Shown here one piece after another: positions 1-6,633 of a DNA stretch of 9,887 bases. Numbering within the stretch: position 1 is the stretch's first letter; every line of letters starts with the position of its first letter. The translations under genes were made by a program, and so were the position numbers. Origin of the DNA: an uncultured Bacteroidales bacterium (GTDB lineage: Bacteria > Bacteroidota > Bacteroidia > Bacteroidales > Paludibacteraceae); NCBI GenBank assembly GCA_946615455.1, contig CAMOHN010000027.1, positions 1 through 9,887 on the forward strand, read 5' to 3'. The notes beneath the pieces were generated by a model, which had not been told where the DNA came from, made no database searches, and saw nothing but the letters and a program-made list of their open reading frames with translations.

Positions 1-1241
1 GGAACAAAGACCTGCGTACCGAATTGAATGCCCAAGGTGCGCATTATTATGACATGCACCTCTCCGAGCTGGCTCAAGACCTTCGTTATGGTTTCTTGCC
101 CAAACCCGATGTGGCTATTGTTGAGTCGTGTCAGTTGGTTGAGAAAGGCGATACAATCGAGATTGTACCGACCGCCGGTGTGGGCAATGTACCCACTTTC
201 TGCCGCTTGGCAGACAAGGTAATTGTGGAGCTCAACGAGGCCATGCCGCCCGTCATGCGCGGCCTGCACGACATCTATGAACCAGCCGACCCGCCTGTTC
301 GTCGCGAGATTCCCATCTATCATGTCTCCGACCGTATCGGAACCGACTGCGTGACCATTCCGCGTGAGAAACTGGTGGCTGTGGTCAAGACCAACCGCGT
401 CAACGAAGTGGGCAAGTTCACTCCGCTTGACGAGACCACCGAGCGCATCGGTGCCAATGTGGCATTGTTCTTGGAAACGGAGATGAAAGCCGGTCGCATC
501 CCACAGTCGTTCCTACCCATCCAGTCGGGTGTAGGTAATGTGGCGAACGCCGTGTTGGGCGCACTGGGTGAGAATGAGCATATACCACCCTTCGAGATGT
601 ACACCGAAGTCATTCAAGATGCCGTCATCGGCCTTATGCGTGAGGGAAAGATTAAGTTTGCTTCCGGTTGCTCGCTCACCATCGGAGCCCAGTTGCTGGA
701 AGACATAGATTCGCACATGGAGTTCTTCCGCGACAAGATTGTGCTTCGTCCGCAAGAAATCAGCAACAACCCCGAGGTGGCACGCCGCTTGGGTCTGATT
801 ACCATCAATACCGCCATCGAGGCAGACATCTACGGCAACATCAACTCTACGCACATCTGCGGCACCAAGATGATGAATGGTATAGGCGGCAGCGGAGACT
901 TCACCCGCAATGCCTACGTATCTATCTACACCACGCCTTCCGTAGCCAAAGACGGAGCCATCTCCAGCATTGTGCCTATGGTTAGCCATGTCGATCACTC
1001 GGAGCATAGTGTCAAGATCCTCATCACCGAACAAGGTATAGCCGACCTGCGCGGCAAGAGCCCCATTCAGCGTGCAGAGACCATCATCGAGAACTGCGCC
1101 AACCCCATCTATCGCCCCATGCTGCGCGACTATCTTGCCCATTGCAAGAAAGCGCACACACCGCACAACCTCTCGTTGGCTTTCGCCATGCACGAGGAAC
1201 TGCTAAAGAGCGGCGACATGCGCAACACCCGTTTTGAATAA
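1..1241 (+). CDS. Acetyl-CoA hydrolase / succinyl-CoA:acetate CoA-transferase family protein, 5' end missing
   Basis: This is a class I CoA-transferase that moves CoA between acyl-CoA and acetate, or hydrolyses acetyl-CoA. It is cytosolic and probably acts in acetate, succinate or propionate fermentation. The frame is open from base 3 to the left edge and begins NKDLRTELNAQG, so the TTG at 24 is not the true start. About 412 residues are visible. The family usually has around 500, so roughly the first 85-90 are missing. The motif NTAIEADIYGN carries the Glu (codon 819-821) that matches the catalytic glutamate forming the enzyme-CoA thioester in this family. The glycine-rich loop NGIGGSGDF (876-902) and the segments HLSELAQDLRYGFLP and QSGVGNVANAVLG are typical. 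The stop is 25 bases before rfbB on the same strand, so co-transcription is possible. Hydrolase and transferase activities cannot be separated from sequence alone. Confidence 0.93.
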   Translation, partial: NKDLRTELNAQGAHYYDMHLSELAQDLRYGFLPKPDVAIVESCQLVEKGDTIEIVPTAGVGNVPTFCRLADKVIVELNEAMPPVMRGLHDIYEPADPPVRREIPIYHVSDRIGTDCVTIPREKLVAVVKTNRVNEVGKFTPLDETTERIGANVALFLETEMKAGRIPQSFLPIQSGVGNVANAVLGALGENEHIPPFEMYTEVIQDAVIGLMREGKIKFASGCSLTIGAQLLEDIDSHMEFFRDKIVLRPQEISNNPEVARRLGLITINTAIEADIYGNINSTHICGTKMMNGIGGSGDFTRNAYVSIYTTPSVAKDGAISSIVPMVSHVDHSEHSVKILITEQGIADLRGKSPIQRAETIIENCANPIYRPMLRDYLAHCKKAHTPHNLSLAFAMHEELLKSGDMRNTRFE

Positions 1242-1266
1242 TCGTTAATCTTTCAACTCCCCAACT

Positions 1267-2397
1267 ATGCAAACCATTATCGTCACCGGCGGAGCAGGAT
1301 TTATCGGCAGCCATGTGGTACGTCTGCTGGTAAATAAATACCCGCAGTACAAAATCATCAACGTGGACTGTTTGACCTATGCCGGCAACTTGGCTAACCT
1401 CAAAGACATTGAGGACAAACCTAATTACCGCTTCGTGAAAGCCAATATTTGCGACTTTCCTACTATCTACCGCCTTATGCAGGAGGAGAAGGTAACAGGC
1501 GTTATCCACCTTGCAGCCGAAAGTCATGTGGACCGCAGCATCAAAGACCCCTTCACCTTTGCTCAAACAAACGTGATGGGTACCCTGAGCATGCTGCAAG
1601 CCGCTAAACTCTATTGGGAGTCCCTGCCCGAGCAATACGAGGGTAAGCGGTTCTACCATATCTCCACCGATGAGGTATATGGTGCGCTGGAACTGACCCA
1701 CCCGGAAGGTATCGAGTCGCCGTTTACCACCAAGGCTTCGTCGGCTCACCACCATGCCTACGGCGAACGGTTCTTCACAGAGGATTTGAAGTATATGCCT
1801 CATAGTCCCTACTCGGCTTCCAAGGCAAGTAGTGACCACTTTGTTCGCGCTTTCCACGACACCTACGGTATGCCCACCATCGTGACCAACTGCTCCAATA
1901 ACTATGGTCCCTACCAGTTCCCCGAGAAGTTGATTCCGCTCTTCATCCACAATATCCGTCACCGCAAACCGCTGCCCGTCTATGGCAAGGGCGAGAATGT
2001 GCGCGACTGGCTCTATGTGGAAGACCATGCCCGTGCCATTGACCTGATTTTCCACGAGGGCAAAGTCGCCGAGACTTACAACATAGGCGGCTTCAACGAG
2101 TGGAAGAACATTGACATCATCCACCTGCTCATTGAGACGGTGGATCGTCTGTTGGGTCGTACACCGGGTGAGGACAATTCTCTGATTACCTATGTGACCG
2201 ACCGTGCCGGGCACGACTTGCGTTATGCTATCGACTCGCGTAAGTTGCAGCGCGATCTCGGATGGGAACCTTCGTTGCAGTTTGAAGAGGGGATTGAGCG
2301 TACCATCCGTTGGTATCTTGACCATCAGGCTTGGATGGACAACATCACCTCCGGTGAGTATGAGAAGTACTACGAAGAGATGTACGGCAAACGCTAA
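1267..2397 (+). CDS. rfbB: dTDP-glucose 4,6-dehydratase (RmlB)
   Basis: This NAD-dependent short-chain dehydrogenase converts dTDP-glucose to dTDP-4-keto-6-deoxyglucose, the second step of dTDP-L-rhamnose and related deoxysugar synthesis for surface polysaccharides. The protein has 376 residues. The NAD-binding TGGAGFIG is at residues 7-14. STDEVYG (133-139) holds the Thr-Asp-Glu that carry out catalysis, and YSASK (182-186) holds the catalytic Tyr and Lys. NNYGPYQFPEKLIP is a typical substrate-binding segment. Between STDEVYG and YSASK there is an extra loop of about 25 residues, which I recall from Bacteroidales homologues. The ATG at 1267 sits just before the Rossmann fold, and no Shine-Dalgarno sequence is visible. 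No rfbA, rfbC or rfbD lies beside it, so the other pathway steps must be encoded elsewhere. The gene converges on birA with 14 bases between the stop codons. Confidence 0.96.
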   Translation: MQTIIVTGGAGFIGSHVVRLLVNKYPQYKIINVDCLTYAGNLANLKDIEDKPNYRFVKANICDFPTIYRLMQEEKVTGVIHLAAESHVDRSIKDPFTFAQTNVMGTLSMLQAAKLYWESLPEQYEGKRFYHISTDEVYGALELTHPEGIESPFTTKASSAHHHAYGERFFTEDLKYMPHSPYSASKASSDHFVRAFHDTYGMPTIVTNCSNNYGPYQFPEKLIPLFIHNIRHRKPLPVYGKGENVRDWLYVEDHARAIDLIFHEGKVAETYNIGGFNEWKNIDIIHLLIETVDRLLGRTPGEDNSLITYVTDRAGHDLRYAIDSRKLQRDLGWEPSLQFEEGIERTIRWYLDHQAWMDNITSGEYEKYYEEMYGKR

Positions 2398-2411
2398 AAA
2401 AGAGACGCTGT

Positions 2412-3194
2412 TCAGAGTACATAGCGCACCTGCTTGAAATGGTAGGTGCGCTTTTCGTTTGTCTCCGTGCAGAGAATGAGTTCACCGTTCGGACTGACAG
2501 CCTCTATGCGCGCCATGAACTGACCCGCCTCGTGCTGCATCTGCGGCATGCTCGGTGCCAACGACACCTCACGCTCTTGCCAAAGATAGAATCCTTTGCG
2601 GCGGTAAAGACAGTTCATATAGTCCGCATGGAGAGTCTTACACATAGCGTCATACTCACCCGAGCAGAGCCACCTATGCAAGTCTTGCAGTTGGCAAAGG
2701 AAAGCGTTCAGAATAGGCTCAATGGCATGCTCCGTGCCCGTTATCTGAGCTATCGAACATGGATTGGGAGCCGACGAAAGGAATATGGTCTGATTGACAT
2801 TGAGTCCTATTCCAACAATCGAACAATTAACCTGTGAACCTTGCAGCGTGTTCTCAATCAATATGCCCGCCAACTTGCGGTCGGCATAGTAGAGGTCATT
2901 GGGCCATTTGATACTCAACCGCTCGGCATGGTATCCTGTTAGCAAGGGCACAACGGCTCGGTACAGAGCCACACTGACCACCTCGTTAAGCACGAAAGGC
3001 TCGGCTGCGGGTATGTTCCAGCCGCGCAATAGAGTAGTGAAGAGCAGGTTCTTTCCCTGCTCGCTTTCCCAACCATTGCCTTGTTGCCCGCGTCCGGCTG
3101 TCTGGAAGTCCGTGCGGATGGTGAACAAGTCCTCGCGGTCAGAATAAGACGCGCGCATCAGGTTGTTGGTACTATCTGTGCTGGCGATATACAT
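2412..3194 (-). CDS. birA: Biotin--[acetyl-CoA-carboxylase] ligase, monofunctional (no DNA-binding domain)
   Basis: This cytosolic ligase activates biotin with ATP to biotinyl-AMP and attaches it to the acceptor lysine of biotin carboxyl carrier proteins. The chosen start is the ATG at 3194, giving 260 residues beginning MYIASTDSTNN, the usual N-terminus of ligases without the helix-turn-helix repressor domain. The frame stays open up to an ATG at 3308, but those 38 extra residues lie inside dacB and resemble nothing in the family. The biotin/adenylate loop TAGRGQQGNGW is at 32-42, KWPND with the key Lys at 96-100, KLAGILIE at 107-114 and GIGLNVN at 128-134. Residues from about 195 form the small C-terminal domain. 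The start overlaps the end of dacB by 23 bases, which suggests translational coupling at the end of the operon. Without a DNA-binding domain it should not act as the biotin repressor. Confidence 0.93.
   Translation of the reverse strand: MYIASTDSTNNLMRASYSDREDLFTIRTDFQTAGRGQQGNGWESEQGKNLLFTTLLRGWNIPAAEPFVLNEVVSVALYRAVVPLLTGYHAERLSIKWPNDLYYADRKLAGILIENTLQGSQVNCSIVGIGLNVNQTIFLSSAPNPCSIAQITGTEHAIEPILNAFLCQLQDLHRWLCSGEYDAMCKTLHADYMNCLYRRKGFYLWQEREVSLAPSMPQMQHEAGQFMARIEAVSPNGELILCTETNEKRTYHFKQVRYVL
2423..2455 (+). terminator. Probable intrinsic terminator of rfbB, inside the 3' end of birA
   Basis: AGCGCACCT (2423-2431) and AGGTGCGCT (2444-2452) form a perfect 9-bp inverted repeat. Possible G-U and C-G pairs extend it inward, and TTTT follows on the + strand (2452-2455). 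It begins 26 bases after the rfbB stop. The same bases encode the last residues of BirA on the other strand. On the minus strand no T-run directly follows the stem; the nearest is T6 at 2401-2396. The hairpin therefore reads best as an rfbB terminator. The T-run is short, so strength is uncertain. Confidence 0.6.
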
Positions 3195-4593
3195 CCAAGA
3201 GGTATTTTTCGATGATAGGTTGCAACTGTCGTGCCTTGCACGGTGCGCTGTTGACCAGTACAGCAAACGCCCATGTATGCCCGTTAGGCATTTCGATATA
3301 GCCGGCATAGTTCTTGGTGCCGGCTATGGTACCGCTCTTGGCATGCACGCGTCCTGCCAGTTCGCTGCCGTAGAGGAACGAGCGCAGTGTGCCACTTTGT
3401 CCGCTGGTGGGCAACGAGGCATAGAATGTCTCACGCTGTTTGGATGCATACATATAGGCCAAGATTTGCACCCATGCTTCGGCACTGACGGCATCTTGCG
3501 GAGCCAGACCACAACCGTCCTTGATGGTTGCGGACGAGAGGTCCACTCCTCGACTGCGCCACAACTGGCGAACCACTGTTTCCGAGTTGTGCAACGAGCA
3601 AGGCTCGCCCAAACGACTGCCCAACTGACGGTACATCATCTCGGCATAGAGGTTCACGCTGTGCTGATTGGTCAGTGCAATGATTTCTCCCACCGGTTGC
3701 GAGGCATGTGTATAGATAATGGTGCGGGGAATGAGTTCGCGTTCGCTTCGGTACTCGGCTTCATGCTGAACGCTTATACCTGCGTTGCGTAGCCGTTGGG
3801 TCAGATGCTGCGCCAACAATAACCCCGGATTGGGTAGGTCGCCCTTGACACCAAACTGTCCTTCGTTGGACGGGATGGCACCCATGAGGTAGCGGCAGTT
3901 GTTGTAAGGCATACCATGTACATAAGCGCAGTCTTCCTTAGTCGTAGTGCAACGGATATGATTCTCAAAACTGATTCCGGGTACTTCGGGAACGGTGTAT
4001 AGCACCTGTGCCACGCTGCCTGCCTCGGCACTGCGCAACACTACATTCATGGTGTTGTCCATATAGGCCAGCGAGAAAATGCCCGGTGCATAGTAGTTGC
4101 CGGCATCTTCCCACAACCAAGCCGGATTGAGAGCATCACCGTCAAAAAAAGACAAATCGGCTATCACACACCCCTCAATGGACTGAATGCCGGCATTTTG
4201 AATAGCCTTGACCCATTGTGCAAGGAATGCTTGCCCCTGTTTGTTGCTACCCAGGGTAGGGTCGCCGTAGCCGTGTATATACAAATCGCCGCGCAATACA
4301 CCCTTTTGCAGCGTACCGGAATACTCCAACACCGTCTTGTAACAACTATCTGCCTGCATCAGTTCCAGCACTGTGGCAGTGGTCAGCACTTTCATTACCG
4401 AAGCGGGCGGTATGGCATTGCGCGAGCGATAGGAATCAACCTCCTCGCCAGTTTGCAGGTCCTTGATGTAAATCCCTATGTTGGCATCTCGGGTTAGGGC
4501 ATTTTTCTGAAAAATCTCTATTGATGCCGATTGACTCCACACTGTTCCAACCAACCAAAAGGCTGACAACAGCGTCCACACAACTCGTTTCAT
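3172..4593 (-). CDS. dacB: D-alanyl-D-alanine carboxypeptidase / endopeptidase, PBP4 type (peptidase family S13)
   Basis: This periplasmic low-molecular-mass penicillin-binding protein removes the terminal D-Ala from peptidoglycan stem peptides and may cleave cross-links. It has 473 residues, normal for the family. A signal peptide covers about residues 1-21 (KR, hydrophobic stretch, then VWSQSAS). The three active-site motifs are all present: SVMK (Ser65, Lys68), SVN (312-314) and KSG (419-421). The large insert between the first two motifs, typical of PBP4, is intact. The DGSGL motif reads DGCGL (359-363). The predicted mature protein has eight cysteines (84, 142, 215, 222, 233, 332, 361, 452), a notable number for an exported protein. 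The ATG is 7 bases after the plsC stop, and a GAGG lies 11 bases before it. This is the third gene of the minus-strand operon. Confidence 0.95.
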   Translation of the reverse strand: MKRVVWTLLSAFWLVGTVWSQSASIEIFQKNALTRDANIGIYIKDLQTGEEVDSYRSRNAIPPASVMKVLTTATVLELMQADSCYKTVLEYSGTLQKGVLRGDLYIHGYGDPTLGSNKQGQAFLAQWVKAIQNAGIQSIEGCVIADLSFFDGDALNPAWLWEDAGNYYAPGIFSLAYMDNTMNVVLRSAEAGSVAQVLYTVPEVPGISFENHIRCTTTKEDCAYVHGMPYNNCRYLMGAIPSNEGQFGVKGDLPNPGLLLAQHLTQRLRNAGISVQHEAEYRSERELIPRTIIYTHASQPVGEIIALTNQHSVNLYAEMMYRQLGSRLGEPCSLHNSETVVRQLWRSRGVDLSSATIKDGCGLAPQDAVSAEAWVQILAYMYASKQRETFYASLPTSGQSGTLRSFLYGSELAGRVHAKSGTIAGTKNYAGYIEMPNGHTWAFAVLVNSAPCKARQLQPIIEKYLLDVYRQHR

Positions 4594-4600
4594 GGTAGTG

Positions 4601-5311
4601 TTATCCTCTTTTTATCCCGTTCTCAACAGCTTGCCGAACGGCTTCCATAGCCTCTTTCTCATTGGCATAGTCACTCAGATTCATGGGTTTGCCAATGTGC
4701 ATGTGTACCGGATGACGGTGTGCAAAATGCTCGTTACGGTTCATCACCTCGTAGCAGCCGGACAACGACAACGGCACTACAGGTAGGTTTAAGTCCAGCG
4801 CCACCTGAAACGCTCCGCGATGAAATCGCCCTAACTGACCATCTTTCGAGCGTGTTCCTTCGGGGAAAATGACGGTCGAAACACCGTCATGCAAAGCGGC
4901 TTTGACCTCTTGCAGACTCTTGGCTGCGGCTTGGGCATTACCACGATCCACATAGATATGCCCTGCCGCCTTGCAGGCTGTACCAACAAAGGGAATGCGG
5001 CGAACCTCTTTCTTCATAAGCCACTTATAGACAACCGGCAGCCAACCGTAAATCAAGAATACATCGAACATTGAGGCGTGGTTGGCGACAAATACATAGG
5101 ACTGCTTGGGGGTGATATTCTCCTTGCCGTCCAACGTAACCGGTATGAACAACCAGTAGAACATCAACTTGCACCACCACATCTGCACTTGGTGGATAGG
5201 CTCGCTGTTGTTGAAAGGAAAAAACAAAATGGTGATAACGGCGCACAATAAAGTGTTCAAAACCAAAATAGGCAACACCAATATTTGGTACAAGCAATAA
5301 AGGAAACGCAT
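4601..5311 (-). CDS. plsC: 1-acyl-sn-glycerol-3-phosphate acyltransferase (PlsC/LPLAT family)
   Basis: This membrane-bound acyltransferase adds the second acyl chain to lysophosphatidic acid, giving phosphatidic acid for phospholipid synthesis. It has 236 residues. The N-terminal stretch at about 3-32 is strongly hydrophobic and probably anchors it at the inner membrane. The catalytic NHASMFD contains the HX4D motif (His78, Asp83). FPEGTRS (149-155) is the second substrate-binding block, and residues 118-124 (HIYVDRG) and LPVVPLSLSG match other conserved blocks. The ATG at 5311 lies 14 bases after the kinase stop, with no Shine-Dalgarno sequence visible, and the stop is 7 bases before dacB. 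Other lysophospholipid acyltransferases, including lipid-modifying paralogues, share these motifs, so the exact acceptor is inferred. Confidence 0.92.
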   Translation of the reverse strand: MRFLYCLYQILVLPILVLNTLLCAVITILFFPFNNSEPIHQVQMWWCKLMFYWLFIPVTLDGKENITPKQSYVFVANHASMFDVFLIYGWLPVVYKWLMKKEVRRIPFVGTACKAAGHIYVDRGNAQAAAKSLQEVKAALHDGVSTVIFPEGTRSKDGQLGRFHRGAFQVALDLNLPVVPLSLSGCYEVMNRNEHFAHRHPVHMHIGKPMNLSDYANEKEAMEAVRQAVENGIKRG

Positions 5312-5325
5312 GGTCGGGTATAAAG

Positions 5326-6330
5326 TTAGAGATTAGTCGGATATTTTTGCATAAACCCACGGTAGAGCGCGCAGATGCGCCGAATCTCTTCCCATGTGTC
5401 GTCGGACAATTTGGTGCCTATGATTTCCACTACCCGTCCGGCAGCAATAGTGCCTATTTCGGCACACTTGCGCAGGTCGAAGCCGTCGCTGAGTGCATGC
5501 AAAAATCCGCCTGCATAAAGGTCACCCGCTCCGGTCGAGTCGGTGCAGGAAGTGGTGATGGCACCCACATGACACATGTTGCTGCCCTGTTGCACATAAC
5601 TGCCGCGTTTGCCCACTTTGACCACGGCGATGTCACACTGCTCGGCTATTTTTGCCACCGACTCCACGGGATTGAGATGAGTATAGGCAAAACTCTCATC
5701 TTCGTTGGCAAAAACAATATCCACATACTTGCGAATCAGTTGCTTGAGAAAATAGTGGTTCTCATTGACCACATTGTACGAAGCCAGATCCAGAGAGACC
5801 ATGCACCCCGACTCCTTGGCAAGGCGGATGGCTTTTTCTATCAGTTCGTTGTCCTGCACCATATAGCCCTCGATATGGAAAATGTCGTAGCCGGTGAAAG
5901 CCTCTTTCTGTATATCTTCGGCTTTCATGTCTGCAGCCGCGCCCAGATAGGTGGCAAATGTGCGTTCTCCATCAGGCGTGATAAATACAATGCTGCAGCC
6001 GGACATCTTCTCTCCGGTCAGCAGCAGAGGCTTGACACCGTTCTTCTTGAGGTCTTCACGGTAGAACTCGCCTATCTCATCGTTGCCTATCTTGCCTATG
6101 AAAGCAGCCTTACCGCCCAATTGTGTGATGGCAGCAATGGCGTTGCTGGCACTGCCGCCTGCAACCAAACGGCGGCGAAGACTGGCAAACCGATGCTGGA
6201 TATGCTCGGCCTGCTCCATCGTGATGAGGTTCATACTACCTTTGGGGAGTCCTAACTCGCGCAAGTCATCTTCGGAAACCTGCAACAACATGTCGGTCAG
6301 CGCATTGCCTAACCCTAATACCTTTCTCAT
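5326..6330 (-). CDS. PfkB-family carbohydrate/nucleoside kinase, adenosine-kinase-like
   Basis: This cytosolic kinase of the ribokinase/PfkB family phosphorylates a sugar or nucleoside with ATP. It has 334 residues. The N-terminal GNALTDMLLQV is the substrate-binding strand, and AGGSASNAIAAI (57-68) is PfkB signature 1. The conserved FANEDE is at 207-212. DSTGAGDLYAGGF (264-276) is signature 2, with the catalytic base Asp270 and the anion hole formed by GAG. The phrases LPKGSMNLI and TYLGAAADM, and the overall spacing, resemble bacterial adenosine-kinase-like proteins more than fructokinases or ribokinases. That is a judgement from memory, and the substrate remains open. It is the first gene of the minus-strand operon and starts at the ATG at 6330. 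A perfect TACTTTTG box lies about 40 bases upstream. Its neighbours act in lipid, wall and biotin metabolism and do not suggest a substrate. Confidence 0.9.
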   Translation of the reverse strand: MRKVLGLGNALTDMLLQVSEDDLRELGLPKGSMNLITMEQAEHIQHRFASLRRRLVAGGSASNAIAAITQLGGKAAFIGKIGNDEIGEFYREDLKKNGVKPLLLTGEKMSGCSIVFITPDGERTFATYLGAAADMKAEDIQKEAFTGYDIFHIEGYMVQDNELIEKAIRLAKESGCMVSLDLASYNVVNENHYFLKQLIRKYVDIVFANEDESFAYTHLNPVESVAKIAEQCDIAVVKVGKRGSYVQQGSNMCHVGAITTSCTDSTGAGDLYAGGFLHALSDGFDLRKCAEIGTIAAGRVVEIIGTKLSDDTWEEIRRICALYRGFMQKYPTNL

Positions 6331-6369
6331 GGGCAGTTGCTATGTATATGTGTGAACAATAAAAACGCG

Positions 6370-6377
6370 CAAAAGTA
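6370..6377 (-). promoter_or_regulatory. -7 box of the kinase-plsC-dacB-birA operon promoter
   Basis: Read on the minus strand, these bases are TACTTTTG, an exact match to the Bacteroidota -7 element TAnnTTTG. It lies 39 bases before the kinase ATG, which would give a 5' leader of roughly 30-35 bases. No TTTG occurs at the expected 19-base spacing upstream. The nearest TTG-like bases (complement of 6404-6407) are too far away, at a spacing of about 26. The -33 half is therefore weak or absent. Confidence 0.5.
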
Positions 6378-6396
6378 GTATTTTTTTTCATTTTCT

Positions 6397-6427
6397 TTTG
6401 TCACAATAAAAAAACGCTGTACTTTTG
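6397..6427 (+). promoter_or_regulatory. Bacteroidota-type promoter of the tRNA-Asn gene
   Basis: TTTG at 6397-6400 (-33) and TACTTTTG at 6420-6427 (-7) are separated by exactly 19 bases. Both match the Bacteroides primary sigma factor consensus TTTG / TAnnTTTG. Transcription would start a few bases after 6427, giving a leader of about 40 bases before the tRNA at 6474. It is arranged back to back with the kinase operon promoter. Confidence 0.8.
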
Positions 6428-6473
6428 CCCCCGCTTTTGGGAAGAATTTGGGTTGATACAAAAGAGCAAAATT

Positions 6474-6547
6474 GCTTCCTTAGCTCAGTCGGTTAGAGCA
6501 TCTGACTGTTAATCAGGGGGTCCTAGGTTCAAGTCCTAGAGGGAGCG
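6474..6547 (+). tRNA. tRNA-Asn (anticodon GUU)
   Basis: The 74 bases fold into a complete cloverleaf. The acceptor stem is GCTTCCT (6474-6480) with AGGGAGC (6540-6546), including one T-G pair. The D-arm is GCTC/GAGC. The anticodon stem is TCTGA/TCAGG with loop CTGTTAA, which puts the anticodon GTT at 6508-6510. The T-arm is CTAGG/CCTAG with loop TTCAAGT. The discriminator base is G at 6547, as expected for Asn. The 3' CCA is not encoded (CAG follows) and must be added by the CCA-adding enzyme. It has its own promoter and terminator and so looks like a single-gene transcription unit. Confidence 0.97.
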
Positions 6548-6549
6548 CA

Positions 6550-6594
6550 GAAGAAGCGAGTCGTTTATAACAAACGGTTCGCTTCTTCCGTTTT
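6550..6594 (+). terminator. Strong intrinsic terminator of tRNA-Asn
   Basis: GAAGAAGCGA (6550-6559) pairs with TCGCTTCTTC (6579-6588), and CGTTT (6562-6566) with AAACG (6572-6576). Two G-U pairs join the two blocks, giving a stem of about 17 bp with the 5-base loop ATAAC. CG and then TTTT (6591-6594) follow. It starts three bases after the tRNA and separates that unit from the mreB promoter. Confidence 0.8.
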
Positions 6595-6633
6595 CGTGAC
6601 TTGCATTTTTTTGTGAAAAAGTAGAGTCTGCCT

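Noticed and set aside
513..1193. 226-residue minus-strand open frame opposite the CoA-transferase gene
   Set aside because: It shadows strongly conserved coding sequence, has no family motif, and no promoter box was noticed for it.
24..1241. TTG at 24 as the start of the CoA-transferase gene
   Set aside because: The same frame continues without a stop to the window edge, the preceding residues (NKDLRTE) fit the family, and the protein would lack about 90 residues. The gene is cut by the window, not shortened.
1084..2325. 413-residue minus-strand open frame opposite rfbB
   Set aside because: It lies wholly opposite rfbB and the end of the CoA-transferase gene, both well-supported genes. Its translation shows no recognisable motif, so it looks like a by-product of the codon use of the real genes.
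2396..2401. T6 run (minus strand) as a birA terminator
   Set aside because: The closest good hairpin ends 21 bases earlier, and the bases just before the T-run form no stem longer than about 3 bp.
3195..3308. N-terminal extension of birA as a DNA-binding domain
   Set aside because: Only 38 residues, encoded inside dacB in another frame and without a helix-turn-helix pattern. The ligase fold starts at the ATG at 3194.
3163..3792. 209-residue plus-strand open frame opposite dacB
   Set aside because: It is antisense to the SVN and KSG motif region of dacB, with no motif of its own.
5347..6255. 302-residue plus-strand open frame opposite the PfkB-family kinase
   Set aside because: It is fully antisense to a gene with intact signature motifs. 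The His- and Cys-rich composition is typical of reverse-frame translations.
6474..6594. tRNA-Asn as an integration site for a mobile element
   Set aside because: No integrase gene, no direct repeat of the tRNA 3' end seen nearby, and core genes lie on both sides.
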